A DNA stretch of 64,000 bases from Volvox africanus. Taxonomy: Eukaryota > Chlorophyta > Chlorophyceae > Chlamydomonadales > Volvocaceae. Positions 43,587 through 55,440 of this stretch are shown here, one piece after another. A program made the position numbers and the translations under genes. The notes beneath the pieces were generated by a model. It was not told where the DNA came from, ran no database searches, and worked only from the letters and a program-made list of their open reading frames with translations. The stretch's first letter is position 1. Each line of letters starts with the position of its first letter. The stretch spans positions 434,001 to 498,000 of the forward strand of contig BSDZ01000078.1 of NCBI GenBank assembly GCA_030268105.1, in the 5' to 3' direction.

Positions 43587-44213
43587 GTGGCTATGCTGTC
43601 AGCGCCCCTCGCCTGTGCGGTAGCACTGAGACCACTGGACTTAGCCATCTGTTTAACGTTACTAACAGTTGGACTGATTTGGGTTTTACGACACTTCACT
43701 AAACGAATAGCAGCCAGCGCCGTACCCGTAGCAATAGACCTCGCTCTCGCCGGCGCAATCTATGCTGCTGAAACAATCAAGTGGGCAGGTCGGCACCCAT
43801 TGGCGACTAGGCAAATAATGGTGTCAGCAGTCGCACTGGTCACACTATGTGTACAGCTGGCCACAGCAGCCCCAACGGTCCCCATTCTGTCGATCAGTAT
43901 CCCCGCAATTGGTAAAGGCCTGAAGTACATACCAGGGCTAAAGGGACATGCAAGCTGGCTGATACACATCTGTCTGATAGCCGGTTTGGCGATACCGCAG
44001 AACACGATGTTTGGTACCACAATAACCCTCATTGTTACACTGATAACGACTGCCAGTTGGGATAGAGACCCCGCTCCAGGGACAGAGGGACACCCTGAAG
44101 GAACGGAAAGCACCCAGTGTGCGGGCCCACAAGATGAAACCACGCAAACCGAGCGACCCCATACCCTTACCAACACACGAGCATGGCGGCTAACAGGACC
44201 CGGGGCCCTACGG
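43587..44213 (+). CDS. Multi-transmembrane ORF, fused in frame to a gag tail
   Basis: About 209 codons from ATG 43587 that run without a stop into the gag fragment at 44214. Hydrophobic segments lie at about residues 17-34, 45-61, 75-95, 124-138 and 143-156, then a polar Glu/Thr/Pro stretch. It starts 45 bp after the preceding glycoprotein-like ORF, as in a compact gene cluster. No family recognised; a four- to five-TM protein could come from a virus or an element accessory gene. The fusion to gag is probably a rearrangement product. Confidence 0.4.
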
Positions 44214-44868
44214 ATAGATGATCCGTACATGCAAAAGTGGGAGTGCCGACGCTCGGAGTTTGACCGTTGGAAGTTTGCTAATCTTTGTTTGCGGTGTGCG
44301 GGAGAACACCCTACCCGAGAGTGCCCCCTTTTGCCACCTTTCGTACCGAAGACGACCTAGGAAGTTGCCCGGGATGTGGAGGAAGGGACTTCTCCCGGGA
44401 TAGAAGAAGGTGAATGTGGCCGCTGGCCGTCGTTACACCCTACAGTGAGGGCCCTTTTACCTGCTGTTTTCGGACAAATCGAGCGGGCTATCGAGCGACG
44501 TTTTTTGCTCGACGGACGCACGGGACTAAACCACTTCGACCCGTTGTGTAATTTATTTGCGCCGCATTGCCCCCTTTCTTCCCTCGATTTATCGGGCCAC
44601 ACTTCTCTACTAATCCCTTCATCTTTCCGTGAGCTGTGCGAAAAGCTTGCCAGGTACAAGAAGTACCGCCGTCGAAATCCGGACACTGCAGCTTGCATAT
44701 TAAATCCCTCTTTTTGCCAACGTAAAGTGGCGTCTTTGTTGGAAGGTATGCAATGTGTCCTCCGATTCGAGTCGGGCACCGCTCTGTTTAACGGTGTGGA
44801 TGTGACGGGCAAACCGACGATGTTGCCTAAACTACCTTACGCTGCTGAAGTGTGGTTTGAGGCTCCTC
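44214..44868 (+). pseudogene. gag-pol: gag tail and pol N-terminus (element 6), plus-strand segment
   Basis: Plus strand reads the nucleocapsid tail (WECRRSEFDRWKFANLC, knuckle C-x2-C-x3-H-x4-C), UAG 44358-44360, then the pol N-terminal region (VRALLPAVFGQIERAIERRF...VWFEAP). It ends near 44868, where it meets the minus-strand first part of gag at almost the matching codon. The two pieces make up one gag-pol with this 655-bp segment in the opposite orientation. Confidence 0.85.
44358..44399 (+). promoter_or_regulatory. Candidate UAG-readthrough signal (element 6)
   Basis: UAG, spacer GAAGTTG, CCCGGG (44368-44373), 20-nt loop, CCCGGG (44394-44399). The stem is perfectly Watson-Crick, where element 1 has a G-U pair. 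Confidence 0.8.
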
Positions 44869-45968
44869 TTTTGAGTCCTACCAGGTTCGAGCCTAGGAGC
44901 CGCGTTCTGCATTGCAGCTACAGATGGCGTGCTCCCTCTTCGTTTGCCTTTAGCATGGCCAGAGCTCGGCCCAGCTCCCACAGACCCACGATTACTTGGG
45001 TTGTGGCGTCCGTGATTGTCATACCGCCTTTCCTTACGAACAGTATGCACGGTTGCCGCGGGGCGTTGGCGGTCAGGACCCTGGTCCTTCGGCGTCAACT
45101 CCGAAGGCAGTTCCTGCGCTCGCATCGCGTGAACGCGAGGGTTAAATTGTTTAAGGTCCTTACCCGCCAAATGTCTAACTTCTGCACCTCTAGCAAAAGC
45201 TACCAAGGCATCATAAGATTGGAAAGGAATTCCGCTAAGGTCAGTGGCGCACCATCGTGCAAGGGATTCAGTAAGACCGCGATGGAACCAAAAGATACGA
45301 TCCTCTTCAGGAAAGTTAACAATAGGTGTTATCAGCGCCTCGAAGCGGGACTGATAAGCAGGAACAGTTTCGTGTGGACGCATGTGGTACGTGCCTTGTG
45401 CCAGCGTCTTACGAGCCTCCTTGCCACGCGAGCGAACTTCCGTAGCAAAGCGAGCGAGAAGAGCATCGATCAAGTTATCAAACGTATACTTGCCCCTAGC
45501 GGTTGTCCATTCATCATACCAGTCCTTGGCAACACCCTCGAGGGTATTCCCGACAAACAGGCATTTAATGGAGTCGCATCCCCCGCCGTGCACCGCTTGC
45601 AAATACTGCCTAGCATCACGAACGTAAGCCCGTGTCCTATCCGCAACGCTATGTCCTGAATTCTTTGCCTTTTCGTCAGCGGAAATATTGAGCTTAGGCA
45701 CGGGGATAGTCAACTTCATTACCTCTGGTATTCCGACGGGTTCTTGAACCGCGGGTGTTACCGGGGCCTGTTGTACTCCGACTCCCTCACTTGTTGTAGC
45801 CGCTGCCGACAGTGGTACAATCAAATGCGAAGGGGTCTGAAGGACGGTAGGATCAGACATAAGACGAGTCCCAACGGTATCGGGATCAGCAAAAGCAGTT
45901 CTAGTAGCGAGGCCGCCATCAGGCTGGCTGGCGGTGCCCAGATAGGAACTATCTTTGCGTCCCGACAT
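44869..45968 (-). pseudogene. gag: Gag, C-terminally truncated (element 6)
   Basis: About 367 codons from ATG 45968 (MSGRKDSSYLGTASQPD) on the minus strand, collinear with element 1 gag through the capsid core (CLFVGNTLEGVAKDWYDEW, YQSRFEALITPIV, FWFHRGLTESLARWC) and the basic linker (GAGPSSGHAKGKRRGSTPS). The knuckle is absent because its coding segment lies inverted at 44214. The last nine codons of the open frame (to 44832) are antisense pol. No internal stops, so the break is recent or the copy was young. Confidence 0.88.
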
Positions 45969-46434
45969 GAAGCACGAGCTTATTCGGGCAGACAGGAATT
46001 TACTATAAACCTGAGAGCAACGTAACGTAAGAGGAATTTGTGACTATTCGCGTACCGACAGAGCTCCCGAGTAGACCAAGGAGATAAACGATATAGTCCG
46101 TTAGGTTGTCCTTTATTTCAGTAGTTTTCTGGATCAAAGCCTTGATTTGTTCCTCGTTCAAATATTGTCCAGCCAATACCGCATTCAGTGTTGGCGTACG
46201 TTCACCTGCAACTCACAGTGCCAGATTCACAACGAGAATGCAGCAACTATTTATCAGCAGGTGTCTAAATTCACAAACCGGAAGCGGCGGCGTCCAGAAC
46301 AGCGCGGCCGAGATCCTCTGCGAAGGTGTCTAAAGGGCTGCGGTGAGTGTCGTCGTCGCTTGCCATCGCGAGAACCTACTTCCGATGAGGGACAATGCAA
46401 CCATCATGATTCAACCAGGTCTCACTACCAAATT
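45969..46434 (-). other. Element 6 leader and PBS
   Basis: About 466 bp between LTR and gag, the same length as in element 1. PBS-like TGGTAGTGAGAC on the minus strand at 46419-46430. Confidence 0.6.
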
Positions 46435-47249
46435 TGTTGTATCCTTCCTTCTTCAATCATGTATTAGCTCTGCACGTCTAGGTGTTAGCTGTGTGCGTAC
46501 CAAGCTTACGAACAGCAAGGCAAGCCAATGCGAATAGTAGACAGCGGAAGACTCAATAGCAAGGAAAGATTCAACTTACAATGTTCTTCAGTTACAGAAT
46601 TACAGTCTGCCGTCAGACCCCGTGGGCAATGTTCATCACTCGGCTGCAGATGGAATGCTAGAATAGCTCAGGCCGAATATAAATGATTATATCGTATGTA
46701 TGCGTATCGGATAGAGTTAAGTACTCGAATACTTGGTCCAAAGTTAGCGTCGCACCGACTTCGGTCTCTAGGCGGCCGTCCTCACACTTATCACGTCGCA
46801 ATACCGATGTGCAGTACAGGTCTCACTGGATTACGATCTCAAGTGTGAGTACCTTGGTAATACTGCTCTAAATATCGTGTCATTCGTGATATTACTGGAT
46901 GCAACGCATGCAATATGCAAAGGTCCGAATATCGATATTCGGTTGCCGACCCAACCATCGCGATCGTCGCATTCTTGCATACGCGTATGGTTTATGACAC
47001 AGATGAGGTAATACTATTCAAAGTATTATTACGTGATATAATATGCCAATGGATAGATCGCGCATTAATTATCAGCCTCGAGTCAAACATGTTGACTGAC
47101 AGCGTGATGTCGTGAATGATGATGCGACATGCCTGATTAGCTAGATATACTCCAGTATATCATGCTAATATGATTGTATTATGCTTCATGATATCTGAAT
47201 GCATTGCGGCCTTCATAAATGTAAACGGTGATTGAACCCGCGTACAACA
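46435..47249 (-). repeat. Family-II LTR (element 6, 5' LTR)
   Basis: 815 bp on the minus strand, TGTTGTACGCGGG to GGATACAACA. Closest to solo LTR 21694-22508. Its outer edge joins family-V pol at 47250. Confidence 0.9.
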
Positions 47250-47861
47250 AATGGCCGTACGGCCGTCATCCTGATCGACGGTGGAGTCACCGGCAGTTTT
47301 GTCCACACTCAGTGGCTTGCCCGCAGGGAAGTCAAGGCCGCCAAGACTGTCAGCAACATGTCGGTGAAGCTGGCTAACGGCCAAGAACAAGACTGCCCGT
47401 ACGTCCTACCCAACGCTTCCGTCACCATACGCACCTTCAAATGTCGTAGCACCCTGGTCGCCACTGACCTGGGTGACTTTGATGTGGTGCTGGGCAAGGA
47501 CTGGCTCGCACAGTGGAACCCGCACATCTGCTGGAGGACCAACACGGTCACGCTGCGGACCACTCTCAACAAGCACGTGCTTCGGGGCGACCCACCCGAG
47601 GCCATTAACGAACGCGCCCCCAAGCTCCTGTCTGCACTGCAGTTCAAGCGCGTTGTGCAAGCTACCAAGCAGTACAGCCTTTGTGTTGTACATGAGGTCA
47701 ACACCCAAGACATCAGCACCCCGGGCGTCGATATGACGCACATCACCTCCCAGTACGCCGACGTCTTTGCAGAACCCACGGACATGCCTCCCACGCGTGC
47801 TGTCGATCACTCAATCGAGCTCACCACCTCTGTACCCATGAGCCGCAACTCGTACCGCTTT
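47250..47861 (+). pseudogene. pol: Protease and linker of a different gypsy family (family V)
   Basis: Open reading from the LTR edge to about 47861. It contains a retroviral-type protease with ILIDGGVTGSF where an active enzyme has D-S/T-G, then DVVLGKDWLAQWNP and the pre-RT linker (YADVFAEPTDMPPTRAVDHSIEL...NSYRF). It is GC-rich and unlike families I and II. At 47861 it switches within 'gctttccggac' to family-II RT, and the frame is lost shortly after. The RNase H at 52233-52539 looks like the same family. Confidence 0.75.
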
Positions 47862-50276
47862 CCGGACCCCCTTTGGTCACTTCGAGTACACGGTCTTGTC
47901 GTTTGGACTTACTAATGCGCCCGCCACATTTCAAGCAGTGATGGATCGCATGTTCAGACCGTATATTGACAGGTTCATCGTTTCTAATTGGGATGATATT
48001 TTAATATATTCCAAGACGTGCGAGGAGCACCTGAAGCATCTCGAGCTCGTGCTTGAGGTGATGAAGCGGGAGCAATTGTTAGCTAAATGCGCCAAATGTT
48101 CTAGGGCGCAGCCTCAGGTGGAGTATTTGGGCCACATCGTGTCGGCCACTGGGGTAAGAATGGACCCACGGAAGGTAGCTGTGGTTCGCGAATGGCCCGC
48201 GCCTCAGAACCTCACTGAGCTACGCCAGTTCTTAGGTTTGACCAACTACTTCCGTAAGTTTATTAATAAATACTCCATCCTTGCGGCCCCGCTTACAAAT
48301 CTGACGAAGAAAAGAGATTTAACTTCTCTCGAAGCTTGGACACCTGGGTGTCAGCGGGCATTCGAAGAGTTCAAGCGAATCGTCGCCGACGACATTACCC
48401 TCTCTTTCCTGATTACTCGTTGCCGTTTCTTGTAGACGTAATATCGGATGCTTACCTTCATGGAAGTGGCGCTGTATTGTTGCAGGAAGGACGACCGATC
48501 GCCTCTGATAGAGCAGGAGCTGTTGGCAGTTCTACACGCTCTAAAGGAATGGCGCTGTTACCTCGAAGGCCGCCCTTTTACATAGAAGACCGACCACAAA
48601 CCGCTGACATTTGTACAGAGTGTCCCCGCGCTCAACCGACAACAAGCCCGGTGGATGGAATATCTATCTCGTTTCGACTGTACATGGGAGTACATCGCTG
48701 GCAGAATTAATATTGCTGAAGCCCTCAGTCGACATCCGTCGTTACACGCTGCGATTCTCACAGCGCCGATTACCCATTGGTGCAGTCAGGAGGTGCCGAT
48801 AGCAGCGGACCTTGCGCAGCGACTCAAGGTGGCGTATGACGTAGATCCATGGCTCGCCACCCCAAGTAATGTGGAGCATCTATGCAAGCGCAACGATTTA
48901 TGGTTGTGGAGGGATGGCTCGACAACGCAAATCATCGTGCCAAACGACGACGCTTTGCGCTACGATATTCTTGCTCGGTTCCACGAGGACCCGTTGGCAG
49001 GACACCCCGGCAGCAAGCGTTTGGCAGAGCTAGTGCGACGCTCGTTCTGGTGGCCGCGCGTGGTGAAGGATGCGGAAAAATTCGTGCAAAGGTGTAGTTT
49101 ATGTCAGCGCAATAAAGCACTATCCGGTAAGGGCCAGGGTTTATCACAACCTTTACCTATACCAGATGTCCCTTGGGAAAGTGTTTCAATGGACTTCGTA
49201 GTTGCACTGCCCAAAACTGAGGGGGGATAGGACTCGGTGTTCGTTATGGTCGATCAATTGACCAAGATGGTTCACTTAGCCCCCTGCACCTCGTCTTGCA
49301 CCGCTGAGCAAACAGCACGATTATTTTTCGATAACGTGGTCCGATTGCATGGTGTTCCTAAAAATGTGACCGCAGCGGTCAATTCACGTCTAAGTTTTGG
49401 GAAGCGCTATGTGAACTCGTCGGCATGCGCTTTCATTTAAGCACAGCATATCATCCACAATCCGATGGGCAAACCAAACGCACAAATCACACGATGGGCG
49501 ATATGTTATGAAATTTCGCGGGACGCACACCCTCCATTTGGGATACGTTTCTGACATCGGCAGAATTCGCACTTAGTAACGCTGTTAACCGCTCTACAGG
49601 TCAAAGCCCCTTCTTTCTGAATTATGGATTCCATCCTGCGCTACCCGTGTGGCGAGAATTGGAAGTAAATATCCCTGAGGCTAAAACCTTTGCCAAGTCG
49701 TTCCTATCCCGCATGACAGACGCGAAGGCATGTTTGGATGCAGCACAACAACGGACGACGGACTACTATAACAAATCCAAGCGAGACGTAACATTTTTGG
49801 TGCGACAAAGGGTTTTGTTGAGCACTAAGAACTTGCGTTCACTCGCCGACGGTTCCCGAAAACTGTTACCCCGCTGGATCAGTCCATATCCGGTTGTACG
49901 CATGGTAGGGAATGTAGCCGTGGAACTATCTCTACCCTCTAACATGAATATTCACCCTACATTTCATATTTCCCTTATTTGCCCTTATCGCGGCACAGCA
50001 CCCATTACAAACGACACCGATGCCCCTGCAGTAATGGACCCCGGTCCCGTGACCTGGATCACAGGGAAGCAAAAGGTGTACAATGTGAAACGGATACTGG
50101 ATTATCAGGTTCAATGTGTAGGTCAACATCGATGTAAGTGGACGGTGCACGAGTACCTGGTCAAATGGACTGGCTATTCTAGCAAGCACAACTCTTGGGA
50201 GCCAACGCGCAATTTCTCGCCAGAAATGAAGCTCCTATTAGAGGAAGCTCACCTACGTGCCACACAGACCCAATGA
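47862..50276 (+). pseudogene. pol: Broken family-II pol (RT to chromodomain)
   Basis: RT palm onward ([19 protein letters not shown]; the YLDD position reads NWDD), RNase H in two frames, integrase zinc finger and core, GPY module, and chromodomain ([18 protein letters not shown]) to UGA at 50274-50276. Damage includes frameshifts near 48415 and 49370 and stops at about 48587 (UAG), 49228 (UAG) and 49510 (UGA). A polypurine tract (50321-50335) and 3' LTR follow. Confidence 0.87.
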
Positions 50277-50335
50277 TCTCTGCAGTCGATGCTGCACAAT
50301 GCAGTGAGGACGCTGCATACGGGAGGGGGGATAGT

Positions 50336-51130
50336 TGTTGTACGCCGGTTCGATCACCGTTTATGCCGAAGTAGGCTGCAATCCATTCGAGCACTACTGA
50401 GCATGATATAAGCATATTAGCATGATATATTCGAGTATATCTAGCTAATGTGGCACGCTGCATTATCATTCACGACATCACGCTGTCGGTCAACATGTTT
50501 GACTCGAGGCTGATATCAATGTGCGAACTCTCTATTGACATAATATATCACGTAATAATATTTCAAATATTATTACCTCATCCGTGTCATAAACCATACG
50601 ATCACGATGGTTGGGTCGGCAACCAAATATCGATATTCGGACCTTTGCATATTGCATACGTTGCATCCATTAATTTCACGGATTACGCAATATTCAGAAC
50701 AGTGCTAAGATAGTACTCACACTTGAGATCGGAATCCAGTGAGACCTGTACTGCACATCAGTATCGCGACGTGATAGGTGCGAGGACGGCCGCCTAGAGA
50801 CTGAAGTCGGCTCGACGCAACTTTGGATTAAGTACTCACGTACTTAACTCAGTCTAATTCCTATATATACGTTTTACTCATTTATTATCGGCCTGAGCTA
50901 TTCCAGCATATCATTTCCAGCCGGATGATGAACGCTGCCTGCGGGGTCTGACGGCAGACTTCTAATTTGCAACTGACGATCATTGTAAGTTGAATCTTTC
51001 CTTATCTTTAAGTCTTCCGCTGTCACGTTGCTTGCACTGAAGTGTCTTGCTGTTCGTAAGCACCATGCACGTGTAGCTAACACTCAGACGTGCAGATTCA
51101 GTGCATGATCAAAGAAGGAAGGCTACAACA
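50336..51130 (+). repeat. Family-II LTR (3' LTR of the preceding pol)
   Basis: 795 bp, TGTTGTACGCCGG to GGCTACAACA, preceded by GGGAGGGGGGATAGT. No matching 5' LTR in plus orientation is present. Confidence 0.92.
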
Positions 51131-51612
51131 TTGGTCACTTCGAGTACACGGTCTTGTCATTCGGGCTTACTAATGCACTCACAACGTTCCAGGCGGCGAT
51201 GGACCGCATGTTCAGGCCGTTTATTGACAGGTTCGTTGTATGTTACTTGGATGACATCTTGGTGTATTCCAAAACGCGCTAGGAGCACTTGAAGCATCTG
51301 CGGCTCGTGCTCGATATGATGAAGCAGGAGCAATTGTTTGCTAAACGCGCCAAATGCTTTTGGGTGCAGCCTCAGGTGGAGTACTTGGGCCACATTGTGT
51401 CGGCCACTGGTGTTAAGATGGACCCGCGGAAGGTCGCCGTGGTTCGTGATTGGCCCGCGCCTCAGAACCTCATGGAGCTACGTAAGTTCCTTGGCTTGAC
51501 CAATAATTTCCGGAAGTTGATTGAAAACTACTCTATCCTTGCGGCCCCGCTTACTGATTTGACACGCAAGGGAGCTTTTGTGTCACTTGAGTCGTGGACA
51601 TCTGAATGCCAG
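51131..51612 (+). pseudogene. pol: RT fragment, family-I-like
   Basis: Begins at [16 protein letters not shown] directly after the LTR and includes [12 protein letters not shown], a UAG at about 51283, and the RT connection to SLESWTSECQR, where an LTR fragment cuts in. Closer to elements 1 and 2 than to the family-II pol to its left. Confidence 0.85.
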
Positions 51613-52232
51613 CGGAAGCAAGCAATCATCACGTGGCGGTGGCAAGCGAAGTTCAGGCTTAGCTCGGGCTAAGTATGAGAGCAGTTAGCAATAATAATAT
51701 TGAACACAGAAGTGTTCTCCGGTATCAAAAATATCTTGCTTTACTTAGCCGTCCTCGCATCTGTTATACTCACAGCATCGCTACACCTTACAACTCACAC
51801 TAGGAGGCCGATCCTAAGTGTGACAACCCTACTGTGTATAGGCAATGTTCATGTATAACAACCAATAAGCCTTTCCGGCATTTGCATGATGCAAGGGTCC
51901 GAATAACGATATTCGGTTGCAAGGCATGTATCGCGACGAGTGCAGCGTTCCCGACGTATGCCATAATGATGTAATATTATAGCAAATAATATTACTTATC
52001 GCTCCATAGCATGAGCATAATGCGCTTCTCAATTATTCGGGATTTCATGCATGTTAGGCAGATCAGCCATGATGCAATGAGATATGTCGCGATGTATAAT
52101 GGTAACATGCCAAACATATATAAATGTATGCAAATACATTTATGTCATGCAAGTTCATTCATATTCATCAATCATTCATCAAGTCAGCACATCGCCTTGT
52201 AGCGTCGCATTGACCTACGCATCGGCGGGAAA
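51613..52232 (-). repeat. Family-I LTR fragment, both ends truncated
   Basis: Minus-strand family-I LTR from just inside its start (gtttcccgccgatgcg) to the tgatgattgcttgcttcc region; about 16 bp of the start and about 180 bp of the end are missing. Confidence 0.85.
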
Positions 52233-52539
52233 CAAACAGGCCATCACCATGTGGGACAAGTCCTGTGAAAAAGCTTTCCAAGTGCTTAAGGACACCCTAA
52301 CCTCGGCCCCTGTCATGGCACCCCCAGACCCCAATGCGCCCTTCATGCTCACCACCGACGCCTCAGACTACGCCACAGGCGGAGTTCTGTCCCAAGGCCA
52401 AGACGGTGTTGAGTGAGTGATTGCATATGAGAGCCGGAAGCTTACCCCGGCGGAGCGCAACTACCCTGCACACGACCACGAAATGCTCGCGGTTGTCCAC
52501 TGCCTTCGTGTCTGGTGGCACCACCTCAAGGGACCTCAC
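52233..52539 (+). pseudogene. pol: RNase H fragment of family V
   Basis: Reads WDKSCEKAFQVLKDTL, TTDASDYATGGVLSQ, one UGA at about 52414, then YESRKLTPAERNYPAHDHE and HLKG, typical Ty3/gypsy RNase H. It is interrupted at 52539 by element 7, whose target duplication would be ctcac; the rest should lie beyond the right edge of the window. Confidence 0.82.
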
Positions 52540-52961
52540 TGTTGTATATGGTACCCACGAAGGGTGGTATCAAAAGATACCGGTTGTTGTGCCAGAGCCC
52601 GATTAAGTAGAGCCGCCGACTAGGTCGTACTTGAGAGACCATAAGGCCTCGAACCGGGCGTGACCTTCAGAAGTCACCACTGCAACCGGAGATTCAGTGA
52701 ACCAGGAACCAGATGTTCCACCATTTACCATTCAGGCGGTAAATGGCCCATTCCATACAGGTTATGGAGTAACCGACAGGTTCGGATGTTTCAGGAAATC
52801 GGTTAGCATTGGTCGTCGACAGCCGAGACCAAATCCACAAATCGAATGCCAGATGGGAACATGAAACAGTTAATCTGATAATTAAATATATTATATCATT
52901 AAATATTAAACAGATAATTATTATACTTAATGAATTACCAAAATGCATTAAGGATACAACA
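52540..52961 (-). repeat. Element 7 3' LTR (family IV)
   Basis: 422 bp; minus strand TGTTGTATCC to CCATATACAACA. Shares the termini of the other families but little else. Confidence 0.93.
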
Positions 52962-52975
52962 ATTGTTCCCCCTCT
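52962..52975 (-). other. Polypurine tract of element 7
   Basis: Minus strand AGAGGGGGAACAAT directly before the 3' LTR. Confidence 0.8.
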
Positions 52976-53030
52976 AGATGCAGCGTCCCGATGCATGAAA
53001 CGAGAGCAGACAGGTTGAGGTAGGACAGCG

Positions 53031-54867
53031 TCAGAGAGGTCCGTCCTTAGACTGTGCCCGCAGCCTAGCTTCATCAAGCAGGGGTTTCATGTCAGGGGTG
53101 AAGTTACGTGCCGGTTCCCAGCTATTGTGCTCAGACGAATACCCAGACCACTTAACCAGGTACTCATGTACGTTACGCTTACGCCTGCCTTTGCCAACAC
53201 GTCGTGCACGGTAATCCAGGATACGTTCGACAGCATACAGGGTCTGCTTACCCGATAACCAGGTAGAGGGATTAGCTTCCGTAACAGGAGGGATGCTATC
53301 GTTAGCCTCAGGCAGAGTACCCCGATATGGACGTACGAGAGGTACATGAAATGTGGGATGAATGCGTAGGTCAGATGGGAGTTGTAACTCTACAGCCACC
53401 GACCCTACCATGCATACGACAGGATAAGGCCCCACAAAGCGCGGTAATAACTTGCGAGACCCATCAGCCAGGGAACGAAGGTTCTTCGTGCTCAACATAA
53501 CCAGCTGGCCCTTAGTGAACGTGACGTCCTTTTTGGACTTGTTATAATAGTCCATAGCCCGTTGCTGTGCAGCTTCCAGGCAAGCTTTAGCGTCAGTTAG
53601 ACGGGACACGAAAGACTTAGCAAACGTTTTTGCAGCTGGAACATTTACGTCCAACTCCCGCCAAACAGGCAAAGCAGGGTTAAAACCGTAATTCAGGAAA
53701 AACGGACTATTACCAACGGACCGGTTAGTAGCATTATTAATGGCAAACTCAGCAGCGGTTAGGTAGGTATCCCATGCAGTAGGGGTGCGTCCTGCAAAGT
53801 TACGGAGCATATCACCCAGGACACGGTTAACACGCTCTGTTTGCCCATCAGATTGGGGGTGGTAGGCGGTGGACAGGTTCACCCGCATTCCTACCAGAGT
53901 CCCCAGGGCGCCCCAAAACTTACTCGCAAATTGAGTGCCGCGGTCAGATACCACGGACTTGGGGACCCCATGCAAACGTACCACATTGTCGAAAAATAGA
54001 CGGGCCGTTTGCTCAGCTGTGCAGGATGATGTCGTGGGGGCCAGGTGGACCATCTTGGTGAAACGGTCGACCAGGACCAGCACGGCATCGTATCCTCCCT
54101 CAGTTTTGGGCAGCGCAACAATAAAGTCCATAGAGACGCTTTCCCACGGAGCGTCAGGAATAGGAAGAGGTTGGAGATGCCCATGTGCTTTACCAGACTG
54201 GGCCTTATTGCGCTGGCACAGGTCGCAACAGAGGACATAATTTTCGGTGTCCTTAGCCATGCGGGGCCACCAGAATTGACGCCGCAAAAGCTCTAGTAAC
54301 CACGTGCAGCCAGGATGCCCAGCAAGAGGGCCGTCATGAAAACGTGAGAGAAGTTCACGACGTAATGAATCATCGTTAGGTACGACAATCTGACAGTGGG
54401 ATCCTTCCGATCGGATCCATAAGCCATGCTCCTGTACCAAGTGCCCCGTGTTGTTGTGAATTGTGAACTACGGGTCGGCTGCATAAGCCTGTTTCAAGCG
54501 CTTGGTAAAATCGGAGGGCACGAAGTTAGGTTTTGCCTGAGACCTACTCCGTGTGGTTACCGCCAGAATGGCTGCATGCAGTGAGGGGTGCCTACTGAGA
54601 GCATCAGCTATGTTAAGTGAGCCGCTCAGGTACTCCCAATCAAAGTAAAACCGTGCCAGGTATTCCATCCAGCGGGCCTGGCGTCGGTTAAGGGAGGGCA
54701 CACCTTGCAGAAACGTAAGGGGTTTGTGATCAGTCTTGAGGGCAAAAGGCCGGCCCTCAAGGTAACATCGCCATTCCTTCAAGGCATGAAGGACCGCCAG
54801 AAATTCCTGTTCCCCAGTGGTATAACGGGTTTCAGCCCCCGAAAACTTCTTACTCGTGTATGCAATG
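53031..54867 (-). pseudogene. pol: Pol C-terminal half (element 7)
   Basis: From the right of the break: remainder of RNase H ([29 protein letters not shown]), a premature UAG at 54468-54470 at a position that is Trp in element 1, then the integrase zinc finger (FHDGPLAGH...CDLCQRNKA), catalytic core ([40 protein letters not shown]), GPY module (FVGPYPV) and chromodomain (EYLVKWSGY, SWEP), ending in UGA at 53031-53033. Apart from the one nonsense codon the frame is intact. Confidence 0.92.
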
Positions 54868-55440
54868 CACTATAACAAGGAATTCGTGCGTTAGCTCGCG
54901 TTAGGCTCGCGTTAGGGACCCCTAACGCAAGCCTAACGCAAGCTTAACGCGAACTAACGCGAGCTAACGCAAAGCCTAACGCAAATCAAACGCATTGCGT
55001 TATTGCTTGCGTATCGCTAACGCAATCCTAACGCACCTAACGCAATCGCAAATAAACTTTTTTGGGAGGGAACGAAAATGTTTGCGTTTACTTTGCGTTA
55101 GCTAACGCAACCTAACGCGAACTTACGCAATGTCAAACGCACCCACATAGATTCTAAGGTGTGCGTTAGGCCTAACGCAACGCAAGCGTTAGAGACCCAT
55201 ACGCAAGCAAAAATACATAGCGTGCATGGAAGTTAAAGTTCTCTAACGCACAATATACGCACGCCTAACGCGCATTAACGCGCATTAACGCATGCTTGCG
55301 TATGCTGCGAATAATGCGTACACAGGTAGCAGTTGTGGGTTGCGTAAAAGTTTTAAACGCATGTAACTAACATATTCGCACGCTTTCGCAAGGTCTTACG
55401 CGTGCGATAGCAACATTCGCGCCACTTTCGCTTTGCGTAC
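54868..55440. repeat. Left terminal and subterminal repeat region of the CACTA element
   Basis: Terminal repeat followed by about 40 partly overlapping copies of GCGTTA/TAACGC, many as CCTAACGCA or TGCGTTAGG, in both orientations over about 570 bp. Confidence 0.92.

Noticed and set aside
54868..55440. The GCGTTA arrays as a satellite or origin of replication
   Set aside because: They occur at both ends of the 4306-bp insert next to its terminal inverted repeats, which is explained by CACTA subterminal repeats.
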